Notes under the pieces: generated by a model | Seen by the model: the letters and a program-made list of their open reading frames with translations, nothing else | Told to the model about the DNA's origin: nothing | Databases searched by the model: none | Shown: positions 1 to 11,803 of the stretch, piece by piece | How positions within the stretch are numbered: the first letter of the stretch is position 1 | Layout of the letters: each line of letters opens with the position of its first letter | Translations under genes and position numbers: made by a program | DNA from: Rosa chinensis | Lineage: Eukaryota > Streptophyta > Magnoliopsida > Rosales > Rosaceae | Direction of reading: 5' to 3' | Assembly (NCBI RefSeq): GCF_002994745.2 | Contig: NC_037090.1 | Location: 9,173,501 to 9,237,500 of the forward strand | DNA length: 64,000 nucleotides

Positions 1-300
1 GCATTGCCGAAATATCCTCATAAGCCCTCCTCCTCATCCTCCTCGGCGTCCACCGCTTAGATCAACTCCAACTCCATCCTAGAGGCCCTTCTCAACTCGC
101 ATTACTTTGATCTGGCCTAGCTCGTCGAGAAGGCCCTGCTCTTGCAGACTCTCGAAGAGGTCGTCGGCAACCACAACATCACCACCTTCACTCCCCAAAA
201 CGATGCCGTTGACCGTGACCTCTAACCTGGCAACCTCAAAGCGCTACTTGCTCGAACCCGGAAACCTCAAATCACTCTAGAAGCTCTGTCCACCGGGAGT
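1..300 (+). pseudogene. Fasciclin-like arabinogalactan protein (FLA) pseudogene, cut by window edge
   Basis: Frame 1 from position 61 reads INSNSILEALLNSHYFDLA, a stop, then LVEKALLLQTLEEVVGNHNI. This resembles the start of a fasciclin (FAS1) domain in the FLA15-18 group of plant cell-surface adhesion proteins. Stops lie at 58-60, 118-120 and 223-225. After a shift near 241 another frame reads RYLLEPGNLKSL and stops at 278-280. The order of the pieces fits one degraded domain, with several stops where a family member would have Glu, Asp or Gln. The rest of the domain is not visible after 300. Identification is from remembered family similarity, so the subgroup is tentative; the pseudogene status is clear. 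Confidence 0.6.
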
Positions 301-1360
301 TGAGTGCGAGGGACATGGAATTGTAGCAGGAATTGGAGAGGATGATGGCAGTGTTGGTGATGGTTTGGGCGGAGGAGAAGGAGAGGAGAGGGAGGATAAC
401 TTTGATGCTAACCTTCAACTCAAGGCTGCGACGGTGACGGAGCTAGGGGCGAATGTGTTACACCCACCGTTGACATCAAGTTGAGTCTTAGAAATTGACA
501 TGCAAAACTGTCGTCCTCCTTCTCTTGTCATTGTGAGGTGAAAACCCAAGAACCCATCTATTTTGGATTTTAGTTTTAAGAGAAATTGGGCTATGATTGT
601 TGTTAATAATTTCATTGCTGGTGACGACGATGCCGGACTAGATTGCGTTCGTTCCCTTGTTCGTGGGCATTGCGGTAGAAGACCCAGACCTCTCTAAGTT
701 GTAAGGTATACGTCTGGGAAACTATCTGGTGTTTAAGGTTTGATTGTTAAAGAAATGAAAATGCGAATGTGTGTGTGTGTTTTTTCGATTTTGATTTAGC
801 TGAGCAATACCCGTTGGAGTCGGTGAGAGGATGATGCCGAATTGGAGAGGATGATGGCAGCATTGGTGATAGTTTGAGTGGAGAAGGAGAGGAGAGAGAG
901 AAGAAGAAGACTAAGGTTGAAGAAGAAGCAGAAGCCATTTTTCTTTGATTTCTTGGGCGGAGGGGAAGGAGCGGAGCTTGCGGCGGTTTGGCTAGAACAA
1001 AATCCCAGAAGAACAAGAAGAAAAAAAGAAGAAAAAGATTTTTTTTAAAAAAAAATGAATTAACAAAAAAAAAGGGTAAATTGGTCATTTTACTTTTTTT
1101 GGGCCCACATGTTTGCCACGTCAGCAAACAGACAGCGCCATTAAATATTTTTGACGGAAGTATCACGTTGATATCAATATAGGTCTTTAAGTATCATATT
1201 GATACTTTTGAGAGTTCAGATATCAAATTGGCCTTGACAGCATAATTTGAGGACGTGGGCTGAAATTTTCTCTAAATTTAATATAAAGTATAAAAACATA
1301 GAAGCGAACTAGGCGCCTAAGCAAAGAGTAATAAAGGCCCAAAGTTTGGTCTTTCTCCTC
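301..1360. other. Intergenic, no gene recognised
   Basis: No convincing coding region. A GA-rich segment near 335-400 (beginning attggagaggatgatggcag) recurs with changes near 842-900, so part of this stretch is an old local duplication. A purine/T-rich tract occupies 1005-1075. Short ORFs here are low-complexity. Confidence 0.5.
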
Positions 1361-1570
1361 AGTGTGGATTAGTTTGAAGCCCAATTAATTGGGTTTACTT
1401 GCCATGGGCATAGGCTTTGCTTAGTCCTAAGATCGGCGACAGTGTGGATTAGTTTGAAGCCCAATTAATTGGGTTTATTTGCCATGGGCATAGGCTTTGC
1501 TTAGTTCTAAGATCGACGACAGTGTGGATTAGTTTAAAGCCCAATTATATGGGTTTATTTTGCATTGGCC
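1361..1570. repeat. 80-bp minisatellite, about 2.6 copies
   Basis: The block starting agtgtggattagtttgaagc recurs at 1361, 1441 and 1521, exactly 80 bp apart. Copies 1 and 2 differ at about three positions. The third copy diverges and is truncated after about 50 bp. Confidence 0.9.
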
Positions 1571-2010
1571 TGTCCAAAGATCTGGGAAAGTGCTGTGGTC
1601 AGCTTAGTCTACGCCCAACGTCGGACCTCAGTTTCAGGCTCAAAATTAAGAAAAGTTGAATACCTTTCAAGGTCAACCATTTCTAGTTGTTGCTTCATCA
1701 ATGTTCTTACTCTTCACTAAACCTTCAACCACAAGCAAAAACCAAATTCTGAACCAAAACCAAAACAAATTAGAACATACAATAACTTAGTGACCAAAGA
1801 TTGTGGTCAAAGTAGTAGCAAAAGCAAAAGAATTAGCTAGACCAATAGTACCTCCCTAGCTCTAATTGGCTATAAGATAGATTTTTAAACAAAATTAGTA
1901 TATCATGAACCTGATTCAATGTAGTGTTTTGATTATGAGTCTGATTAGTTTTTGTCCTACCTAATTACCAAAATTATGGTTAATCAGGTTGGGACCATCA
2001 ATAATACACC

Positions 2011-2479
2011 TGTTAACGTTTGGATCCGTTGGGGATCTAATTAACGTAAAGAATGAGAGAGAGAGAGTGACACGAGATATATAGTGGTTCGTCTCCCGCC
2101 TTAGCGGGAAACTACGTCCACTTAAATGTGTACTAGTGCGTCGAGCCTTGCGGCCTAACTAGATTACAAGAGATGTAATGGGATTGGATTGTGTTTAAGT
2201 GGGAGGAGGCATTCCTTTTATAGGTGAAGGAAGCCATCTCTTTTACATGGTTTTCGATGTGGGACAAGCAACCACCATTTCTAGTCTAGAAAGCCTATTT
2301 GTGAGGGCATGTTGGCAAGGCCGGAAAGGTGGATTCCCGGCGACGGATTTGCAACTTCCGGATACCGTAGCATAGCTTGAACATAGGGCTACAAGATGCA
2401 AGTAGCGGTTGGATCCCATGAGGGTGTTGTTTATGCTTGGTGAGGTAGCAAACTAGCCTTGCTAGTAGAGGTATCTACA
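2011..2479. mobile_element. Solo LTR, 469 bp
   Basis: The element begins TGTTAACG and ends ATCTACA, fitting the TG...CA rule for LTRs. It is flanked on both sides by the 5-bp duplication ACACC (2006-2010 and 2480-2484). No internal region, second LTR, primer-binding site or coding sequence adjoins it, so it is best read as the product of LTR-LTR recombination. A possible TATA-like sequence (ttttatagg) lies near 2216. Superfamily cannot be assigned from the LTR alone. Confidence 0.8.
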
Positions 2480-2484
2480 ACACC

Positions 2485-3557
2485 AACAAAATCTTACATT
2501 AATTGGTCGTGAAATCATAATTAAGTCAGAGTAAAATGTTTGCATGTCACATTGTCCATTCTAAATATACACAGTAATTAGTTGTAATGTATACCAATTG
2601 TCAATTGTCAAGTACTATAGCCATGGATGTACGTCTCTACCTAAAATATGACTAATCAATACCTAACAGCTAACAACCATCAAATCCTGAATCCTGATTA
2701 GAACACAGAGCTAATAACGATGTTAATCAAGGCTTATATACATGCAAAATGGCTTTATGATAAGCTGCTTTCGTTCACCTGTACGTAACTATCAATTTAG
2801 TCTTCTGAGTTGTAACCCTAGAACGTACCATGATATCTTAGCTTTAGCTACCTCATGCATGCTGTTTCCCTAACACCCCCCTCAATTATTTGGAAATCTT
2901 AGAAAAAGGGACCACTCCTTAATTATCTGAGTAGTCCTAGTGATGGTTATAAGGCACTAAGCTAGCTGTGTTCTTAGAAGTAGTACCTTGGTGGGTGTCT
3001 TTGCTATTCGATCAATCCCAGTCATGGTAGCCTGGCAAGCTTTATTCATCTTTCGAAGGGTTTTGGAAAACGACTACATGCATACTCGTATTATAGTCTT
3101 ATGTTTCTTTCTTTCAGGGTATAACCTAATCATGACTTTTCTCCATCGACCCTTTTTTGGTGTCACCTTTATCTGGTCTTTTGTTTCCTCTTTCATGCAA
3201 GTTCAACTTTTCAAAGAACAGGATCGATCTCCCATCTTGTCTCAATTTAGACTTAGAAACAGTGTGAGATCGATATCATATGTAAATGTATGTATGCGCT
3301 ACAGCTTTGTTGATTTGTTCTCATAATTTTTTCACAGAAAGTGAGCATTAAATTACAAGTTTAATTCATCAGGATCGACATCACTTAATCACAAGTGTTC
3401 TATGTTTCTAATTTATTGATGGGATAGTTTTGTTTATCCTGTTACAGCAATATGTTACCAGTCCACTTGGTGCATGAATAGGAATATCCATCCCCGAATC
3501 CCTGTTCATTTGGTTGATGTACACAACTTGGTACCTTTTTCATCGAGAAAACAAGAA
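2485..3557. other. Intergenic, no gene recognised
   Basis: AT-rich sequence. The longest ORF (2988-3326, plus strand, 112 codons) has no motif I recognise. I see no repeat or element boundary in this stretch. Confidence 0.4.
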
Positions 3558-3621
3558 GAGCAGTTTTAAATACACACATTTAATTAATACACACTCCATA
3601 TTTAATACATCATTAATTTAA

Positions 3622-4045
3622 GGGCTAAATAGTGGTTACTATCATGTGGTTTGGGTCTAAAATCAGTTCAGTCATTGGACTTCTAATTTCATCAAAAACA
3701 CCCATATACTTTCAATTTTGATCTAATAGGTCAAATTCATTAATATTTTGTTATGAGTTCAAGTTATAGTTGGATTATTTGTTGAAAAACTATTTATTTG
3801 ATAGATTTCTAATAGTGTGACTCACTCCAAAATTGACTATGCAGGCCACCTCAACACCACATCATAAAACATAGGCTATATATGAGTCACGTCAACAAGT
3901 TAAATGACTCAATTGTCGGAAGACTAACAAATTGGACCTATTAGATCAAAATTGAAAGTGCATGGGTGTTTTTGATGAAATTAGAAGTTTAGGGATTGAA
4001 TTGATTTTAGACCCAAACTACATGGTAGTAGTCAGTATTTAGCCC
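3622..4045. mobile_element. MITE with long inverted repeats, TTAA or TA target
   Basis: Inverted ends (GGGCTAAATAGTGGTTACTA on the left; its counterpart ends gtcagtatttagccc) extend over roughly 100 bp each. TTAA flanks both sides (3618-3621 and 4046-4049). The same bases can be read as a TA duplication with ends AGGGCTAAATA, so a piggyBac-like or a Tc1/Mariner-like origin both fit. It has no coding capacity. Confidence 0.75.
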
Positions 4046-4106
4046 TTAATCTAATTTCTCATTATAATATTTTACTAAATACACAATAAAAAGTACCTTA
4101 AATATC

Positions 4107-4907
4107 ATTTTTAAAATAGAAGTTGAATTCATTAGATCAACAACCAAAATCTAGAGTCTACAAAAAGTTACATAAGAAAGCCGGCAAGAAAATTCAGACT
4201 AACCTACCTAATCTAAAGCAAACCATCAAAGATCACTAATACACTCACATTTAAGCAAGGATATACAAGAATGAAAGAACTTCGCCTCCCATGGAAAATA
4301 AATCATTTAACTAGCCTTTACTTGTCAATCACGCAATTGTGGTACAAGCAATAAACTAGAAACGTCATAGAAAACTCATAAACGTTTACCCAAACTTACA
4401 CAGACTTAAAACCCTAATAGATCATAAGAGCCCAAAAACAGGCACAATTGGCCTTGACCTAAGCCTAAGCCCAAGTCAGATTTTGACTAGCAGAAGGGCT
4501 CCCCTGCATCTCCACCGCTGTCATGGTTTCCGACGGCCTGCCTGTCTACCACATCAGCTACTGAACGAAACAACTGCTTATCCAACTTGAGTAACCTGAC
4601 ACTTTATAGCAGTGTCGTGGCTTCCTGAAACAATCAACAGCGCAAACACCATATCAATCTACACTTCTGTAGCACCAAATTGAAAAAAACTCTCTCTCCG
4701 ATCCGGCAATCTAACAACCCACCGCCGCAACAGAAACAACGACCTTGAAGACCAAACCGCAATCCTACCTCACCTTACGACCTCGTCCGTTGAAGCACTC
4801 TGATGACGAGAGACTCTGCTAGAACCGAAAAAGAGGATCCGGTCCTCCACCGTTGTTCTTTTTGCTCGTTGTAGTCTTTGAAAACCTAGAGAGAGAAACT
4901 AGTGTTT
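4107..4907 (-). mobile_element. LINE-mobilised retroposon, 801 bp
   Basis: Flanked by the 16-bp duplication AAGTACCTTAAATATC (4091-4106 and 4908-4923). The poly(A)-side end is on the left and short. The right (5') part, about 4490-4870, is markedly GC-rich compared with its surroundings. The segment around 4335-4375 (caattgtggtacaa, then actagaaacgtc) matches the retroposon at 61584-62713, so they are one family. No reverse transcriptase is seen. Confidence 0.75.
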
Positions 4908-4941
4908 AAGTACCTTAAATATCCTTAATCTCAAAAACCAT

Positions 4942-5330
4942 TTTTTTTTCTTTTTCTTTTTTGAGTTGAATGGTGTCAGACTTTATTGATAAATGATAAC
5001 CATATTAAGGAATATATTTCTCATATTCTATTACATCTTGAGTGAAGGAAGGAATATTAGACGAAAAGAAAGCTTGGTCAAGATCTGTAGCATGAGCTGC
5101 CAATTTGTGCGCAACCATATTTGTCTCTCTTCTAGCATGAATAATTCTGACTTGATTCACCTCTACGAAATTTTGTTTGAGCTCCTCATATAACCTTCCA
5201 AGAATAGAAGAATTATGCACCTTCTCCTGACACAATTGTTGCTTCAAAACCAAACAATCAGTTTCCAAAATTACTGGGCATAGACCATGTTCCATCACAT
5301 AACCAAATGCTCCCTTACAAGCCAAAAGAG
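4942..5330 (-). mobile_element. 5'-truncated LINE tail with RNase H-like fragment
   Basis: A T-rich tract at the left end (minus-strand poly(A)) and the 12-bp duplication CTCAAAAACCAT (4930-4941 and 5331-5342) define a 389-bp insertion. On the minus strand it encodes the end of an RNase H-like (RVT_3) domain, including VILETDCLVLKQQL and RRETNMVAHKLAAHA. The latter is the characteristic C-terminal motif of plant L1-type ORF2 proteins. Everything upstream of the RNase H C-terminus is missing, as expected for incomplete reverse transcription. Confidence 0.85.
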
Positions 5331-5932
5331 CTCAAAAACCATGAAATATCATATTATATGACTATATTAAGGCTACTATTTAATATGATTGGAATATATT
5401 AGTATATTGACGTTTTATAAATGACCATATTGATTATTTGTGTTAGTTATTGAAAAATCCATAAAGATTTATTATTATTTCGTTCAAATAGAGGCCTAGA
5501 AATAAGTTTTGTATTATTTGAGTTCTCATCCACCAAACACCTTATTGATCAAGCATAAAATTTTCAACCAAAACTATATTAGTAGTTTCTCCACAATGGC
5601 AGAACTACGAAGTTATCATTGGAGGAGCCAAACAAATTACCATTACAAAGTTATCTTTGTTCACCCTATTTGCTCATTACACCCTACATTTTAATTTCAA
5701 TTATTATATTTACTTATCTAACTCATTTCTCTTTCCAGAAATATCCGTATACGATATATTCAATTATAGAATATTCTTTTTCACGAAAATCTCTCATTTA
5801 ATTTATACTAATAAACAAAATAAATATATATTAAAGTTTTGTAATAAAATCTAATATGATTTACTTACATTTTAAAAATTTTTTTTTCTCTCAGTTAAAA
5901 GATTAGTAAGATAACTACTATGAGCAATGAAT

Positions 5933-7028
5933 CTGGTTCTAGGTCTGCTTATTATATTCTTCATTGCGCTGGGTGGCACTGAGGCTATGTTGATTTCGTG
6001 GGACGAGGGCGCGGTTGTTTCTGCGTCCAAGCCGATGGTGAAGTGAAAGATGCGGCCTCGTTTGCAGGGATGGCATCTAGGTGGCAGATGAGCCGCGATC
6101 AGATCTTGGGTTGGTCTAGATCTATTCGGAAGGTTCGTTTCTTATCACGTGCTGATTTTTGGAGTGCTGGTGATCTTGTTGTCGTGGAGGGTGATGATGT
6201 GATGGTTTGCCCGACCTCAAGGACTGTTACTGCTGATGGTGGTCTGAGGCTGCCGGAGGTGAGGCCGGCTTTGCTTCCCTCTGACTTGGACCCTTAGCTG
6301 GCGGGGAGGATAACTTCGCTCTACTTGTCGGAGGAATCTGCCTTTGATGGTGGTAACCCGGTGGCCTGGATGATGGTTGGGAGGTTTGAAATCTGTATCT
6401 GCGCAGATTGCGGCGAAGATTGATGGCAGAACTGGGATGATCTCGGGCCTATGGTGGCTTGCTTGTCGGCTGAGCTGTTTCTCCTGGAATCGAGTCCACG
6501 TGCCACCAGTGATGGAGGAAGCACGAGTGACGTCCTCCGGCGAGTGGCGGGTGGTGGCAGGGGAATGGCTGTCTTCTCTCTTAGAGTTTGCCCTAGGTGG
6601 GTTGATTGGGCCTGGTATTGGTATTGGGCTGCAAGGGCTTTGTTTTGGGCTTGGACAGCTGTGTTGTTTTCCATTTTTATTTTCAGTTTGGGCCTTCATC
6701 TTTTTGTTCTAAAAGATGATGGGCTTGTTTATTTATTGCTTTGAGTGGGAAAGATCGCAAAGAAAAGAGAGATCATGTTGAGCCCCGCTTCTCGGGGTGT
6801 TTTTTTAATTCCTTAGGGCTCTACTCTTCTTTGTTCGGGCTTAATCTTAGAAGGTGGGTGTATTAGGAGATTGCTAGTTTGATTTGCTCTTTTAGTTAGG
6901 GTTGGCTTTGTAGTAGTTTCTACGAAACGGTTCTTTCTGTCGCCCCCATAGGAGGGGATCGTTTTTGTACTGCTTGCTAAGCTGCATAATGGATGACCTC
7001 TTCTACTTAAAAAAAAAAAAAAAAAAAA
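5933..7028 (+). mobile_element. Retroposon with poly(A) tail, 1.1 kb
   Basis: A roughly 20-bp A-run ends at 7028-7029. Both sides carry a 16-bp duplication differing at one base (ACTATGAGCAATGAAT at 5917-5932; ACTATAAGCAATGAAT at 7029-7044). The 5' half (about 5985-6620) is GC-rich with several overlapping ORFs, none resembling a known protein. The 3' part is AT-richer and ends acctcttctactt before the A-run. Long TSD plus poly(A) indicates LINE machinery. Whether the body is a 5'-truncated LINE or a non-autonomous element is not resolved. Confidence 0.8.
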
Positions 7029-7949
7029 ACTATAAGCAATGAATAAGAGAATTTTTTTTTGTGTGTTTTACAAAGGGTATTGCAAAGATGATGAAGTTAA
7101 CACTAATCATTTCATTAATTGAGTCACGAATTACAATGAGGAGACAGCAAAATATTACAGAAAAAAATTAATAAATTCAAATTTGGGTAGAGAATATGAA
7201 GATTAATGTTATCCAATGAAAAATTAAGTAGCCTTTGTATTTAATTAATTGATTATATATTTAGTTTTCCTTACAGATTAATTAGTGTGCTTATTAGTCA
7301 TTTTACACTTAGATAATATAGTCTTTCAATAATTTAAATGTTTGTAGGGTGAACTAAGAAAATGGTAGGTGGCAATAGCCGCACCCTAAAGTGATTAATC
7401 TTAACTTCTAGAACAAAGTAAGAAAATTAAGTAAAAAACAGGAGTAAAGCGATCCAATCAAAAACATTTAATGTCATTGATTCTAAAATTCTAAATTATA
7501 TGGTTTGTCACCCCATTTAATTACAATTTATTTAAAAAATATTTAAATTAGATGGTTTCTAACTTTATTCTTATATTAAATGGAGAGGCCATGTATAGAA
7601 ATTTATTGTGTTTAGATAACTATTCATACATAATTATTTAAAAAAATGAAGAAAATATGACTATTTTTTTCTTCTTCTAATACAAAGATTTTTTTTTTTT
7701 GTCATTTAACCTACCTATAAAATTTTATTTGAAATATAAAATCATAGAGTTGTTTATTAAGTAGTTACATGTATGTATTTAAAAATTCTCAAACATTAAA
7801 GACATATATCTTAGAACTAGCTGGGAAACAATTAGTCCCTTGACTCTTGAGATATTATTATTATTTTTTATATGCTCATGAAATGCTATTCTATGTTATC
7901 ATATATCGCTAATGGTGTCTTTGATAAATCTTTTTATATATATATATTT

Positions 7950-8757
7950 TTTATAGAAATAAAGAGTTCATAAGAATAAAATTAATATAACCCTAAATCA
8001 TGGGTAAGAATCGGTACGTTGAAGTCAAGTACTTTGACAAAGATTCGTAGAGACACAACTAGACAAGACAAACCCATCGAGCTTATCGTGCTTGTCAGTT
8101 GTCACCTCTCCTAGAGAAAAATAAGACAACACAAAAATAAATGCCTAAACCGAACCGAAACCCCCAAAAAAGAGGAATTATTGCAAAGGAAAAAAATAGA
8201 ACAACCAGCCCAGAAGGCCCATAAGATCACTAGGCCTTGGGGGCCCAATAGGATAGGCCCATCTTAGTCCAACGGTCCAACCTTCCTTTTTGTGCAGAAC
8301 CCTCGCACCAACACGAGCGGCGAGCCCTTCCCCCCCACCGCCGTCACGAACATGCTACCGTCGTCTCGACTGAAGGAAGCCACCACCAGCAGGATGCCAC
8401 CAGAAAAACATCGGCGAGAACATACCGTACAAGCCATGAATCCTACACTTGACACTGCCCACGGTTCCTCGCAACGTCACCAACACCGCCGCCCAGATCA
8501 AAGCTCAAACCAAGTTCGAGCCCAATCTGCGCGGCCAACGCCCACTCCAAATGGTCCCACGACCGTCATGCCACAGAAGAAGCAGACCCAAACTATGTCG
8601 TCCACCACCGTCAAACTTCAGAAGCTACAGTCCCGAAGCCACATGGACACTAGACGACCATTCCCGTCCGGCAGCGACACAACATCAACGGGGCAAGCGC
8701 CAGCGCCAACATCTGCTGCCACCGGACGAGCAGAAGAAGCACGAGATTATAGACTAT
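7950..8757 (-). mobile_element. Probable retroposon, minus strand (approximate ends)
   Basis: A T-rich left end followed by sequence of the type seen just inside the other retroposons (agttcataagaataaaatt) is joined to a GC-rich right part (8260-8740). T-rich strings at about 7938-7952 and 8757-8771 resemble each other and may be the target duplication, but they are low-complexity, so the ends are uncertain. The 169-codon plus-strand ORF at 8292 lies across the GC-rich part and is Thr/Pro/Arg-rich with no recognised domain; I do not treat it as a gene. Confidence 0.5.
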
Positions 8758-8771
8758 TATATTATTTTTTT

Positions 8772-11165
8772 ATAGCCAAAATTTATTTTTTTATATTATA
8801 GACTATTGTCGACCAAATCAAGGCATATTTAGCACCATTTATATAATCTAAACGAACAGTTCATGTCTTGGATGCATATCTTGATGAAAATCATCTCTTA
8901 CAAATTAGATGACATTAACGCACTTAAAATTTTGTGATAAAAGACCATTCTTTGTTGGAATGTAAATGTTATTGAAATCACTTCATGATTACTTTAATTT
9001 TTTTTTCTTTTTTATCAGATAAACAACTCATATGCAATAATTAATTTTTTATGAGTCGAACTCATGATCTCTCACTTACGAATGAAATACTTATATTATT
9101 AGACCAAATGTTACTAGGCATTATTAGTATAGTTACTATTTATTTTATCTTTTGCAAGAATTTTTTAAAAAGTAATATAGAAATGAATTCAAAAATCTAA
9201 TAATCTAAATTACGCACCATTAGCAGAAGAGAAAATACTGAAAGAATTAAATGATACTAGACTAAATGGTACTAGACATGATTATTTTAGTTACAATTTA
9301 TTTTATCTTTTGCAAGAATTTTTTAAAAAGTAATATAGAAATGAATGAATTCAAGAATCTAATAATCTAGATTACGCACTATTAACAGAAGAGAAAATAC
9401 TGAAAGAATCAAAGAATAATGGTGCAAACACATCTTTAAACTATAGTAAAATAGTAATTATGTTACCATAGCTTAGGTCAAACCATTTGAGTGAAGACAA
9501 GAAAGTAAGATGTACGTCTTAGAAACTGATTGCTGGTTTTCCGCTTGATTAGACAAATTAGCTGACCTCTGTCACTTACTTATTAGTCGAATGGTGCTCT
9601 TTGTCAAGCTTTACCTGATGAGATTCATTAAATCTATGATCTTAGTTTTCTTTTTTATCCAGATTCAACTTAATACATCTCTATGTGGCTATGTGCCTAA
9701 ACATTAATCAATTACCAATTGGGTAAGTTTAACAGTCTAAACTAGACCTTACGCCACCATGACGATGGTTTATGCTCAGAAAATCAGGCTATAGTTTTTG
9801 CATATATTATAGACTCGACAAAGTTATGAATAGAATACAGATTTTGTGGCAGATAACACGAATGGCCCCAGTTTCAGATTACAGGTATTAATCTTCTTTT
9901 TATGGGCAATGACAGCTCTCAATCGTATAAAAGTTTAAAACTGCAGCTAGCAATGAAGAAAGCGCTAAATACTTGGTTTTCAATCGGCCACTGTTAGCAG
10001 AATCGGTAATTATAGTGACTGACAACATTTATCTCTACATTTGAAGATCTTAGGATTTAATTTCCCTCTGACGATATTTGTATGACACAAAAGAATGTCC
10101 TCCCTTACTAGCTCATAGATATATATGGAAACTGGAAAGGCAAAACACTTCTTATATCAATTGATAAGGTGCGGTTGGATTTTCATGTAATTACATCATA
10201 AATAAACATGATGAGTGCAATTTTAAAACTGCAATCTAGAGACATCAAATTTAAGAGTTTCAATTAAAAAAGTGATCATTTGTTTAGCCATCAATTAAGT
10301 TGGTATATAGCTTCAATCTTCCGTCTAAGAGAGATGTTGCATATAGGTCAGAATATTGATTTCGTGTTTTTGAGTATTTATCCGAAATAGGTGGCGCTTC
10401 TATGTATTGATTCATATAATATAAAAAAAGATGAGGCTATTTAGGTAACAATTTTTTTTTAATAGCCTTAATAAGACGAGTTGTTAAGTTATATCTTTCA
10501 GATATATAAAAACTTTAGAACGACCACCAACTATGTAAGTACCTAAACTCCTTTATCAATATACACAGTGTGATAGGTTTTACAGTATATTTATCTGATT
10601 CCATTTGTATAAACAAAATTATGTAAATCATATTGGAAGGATATGGTGCGACTGTGCGAGTGCATGTAAGTGAGATGTCCATTACAGAAGATGAGTGTGT
10701 GTTTAATGGCAGCTTGCTTTACCTACTTCCATACTTGTCTCCTCTTTTTCCCGTGAACCCACCTCAATAGCCACTCAGTGCTTAAACTAAATTATTGTGT
10801 TAACACACTGCCCTTTCCCCTTTTAATTAGTATTTATTTTGGCATGTGATGTCAAGTATAGCTTACAAAATTGACGTGACTGGATTAATTTAACCCTAAT
10901 TCTCAAAAGACATTCCAAAGTGTGACTTACCTCCCACTGCTTTCAGCTTTCCCATCAACTAAATTTTTATACTTCTTTTTAATTATTTGTTTAGATTTGT
11001 CTCTACTACTCACATCTCTATCAATGTCTAAGTGGAGTGGAATGCCAGGTCAATGGGCTGCATCCATCTGTTTTCTAATGAATATTTCTTTGATAAGGTC
11101 CAAAATGCATTATTATATGATTCAACGATCCAAAACAATATTATGCAACAAGACTATCCATCAAT
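8772..11165. other. Intergenic, AT-rich; one tandem duplication
   Basis: Contains a direct duplication with a period of about 158 bp (copies start at 9113 and 9271 and share the block cttttgcaagaattttttaa). No gene, RNA or element end is recognised elsewhere in the stretch. Confidence 0.5.
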
Positions 11166-11183
11166 AAAGCAGTTGCCTTGGTT

Positions 11184-11300
11184 TTTTCGATAAAGCGAAA
11201 AAAATTACAAAATAAACTCTCTAACACAACCAAGACTCAACTCATCAAATAGAAAAACATGACTAGCAGCTGAGGGTAAAGATTTATTCCAACTCTGAGC
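11184..11300 (-). mobile_element. Short LINE 3' tail
   Basis: A 117-bp insertion lies between two copies of AAAGCAGTTGCC (11166-11177 and 11301-11312; the following TTGGTT and ATGGTT extend the match). Read on the minus strand it resembles the last residues of a LINE ORF2 RNase H region followed by a short 3' UTR. No long A-run remains. Confidence 0.6.
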
Positions 11301-11803
11301 AAAGCAGTTGCCATGGTTGGACCAAATAAGAAATCAATAATGTGTTTAATGTTTTACATTTTTACGAGCATAACAATTAGTAGTTGTTATTCACTTCTTC
11401 AGAAGGTCATTCATAATGATTTAACCATCATGAAACAATTTCAGAAGTGCAAGATGACCTCTTGAAGTGTGGCCGGATAGCATTGCTTTTTAACAAATTT
11501 CGTAAAGTAGGTCATAGCAATTTCATTTTCTTTGGTTTAGAGTACCATATGAGTGCATGACAAGGATTATCGATGAGCTTTAATGAAAGAGAGAATTTCA
11601 CAAATAATCACTCAACTATGATTCATTCAACACTTTGGTCACTCAAGTTTCAAATATATCATTTTGATTACTCAACTATTACACTGTCAATCACTTCAGT
11701 CACCCAAGAGGCATTTTATCTCACTTTGATCACTTCTCCCAATCATTCTAATACATATTTCTCAATTTTCACAATTGGTTGCACAAAAATATCATTAATA
11801 TTG

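Larger units (their letters stand above)
3558..7790. mobile_element. Non-autonomous Mutator-like element broken by four insertions
   Basis: The left end (3558, GAGCAGTTTTAAATACACAC) and right end (7790, ending ATGTATTTAAAAATTCTC) form terminal inverted repeats. They match those of the uninterrupted relative at 63074-63853. Flanking 9-mers (3549-3557 and 7791-7799) agree at seven of nine positions. The body aligns by eye with the 63074 copy at both ends and across the target sites of the first three insertions. It is interrupted by a MITE (3622-4045), a retroposon (4107-4907), a LINE tail (4942-5330) and another retroposon (5933-7028). No transposase is visible. Confidence 0.75.

Noticed and set aside
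2988..3326. 112-codon hydrophobic ORF as a small membrane protein
   Set aside because: No start context, neighbours or family resemblance; AT-rich DNA readily gives hydrophobic ORFs.
8292..8801. 169-codon plus-strand ORF
   Set aside because: Antisense to a probable retroposon and compositionally biased (Thr/Pro/Arg).
9040..9110. SINE in minus orientation suggested by gagtcgaactcatgatctct
   Set aside because: Resembles a B-box region but the other ends and a target duplication could not be identified.
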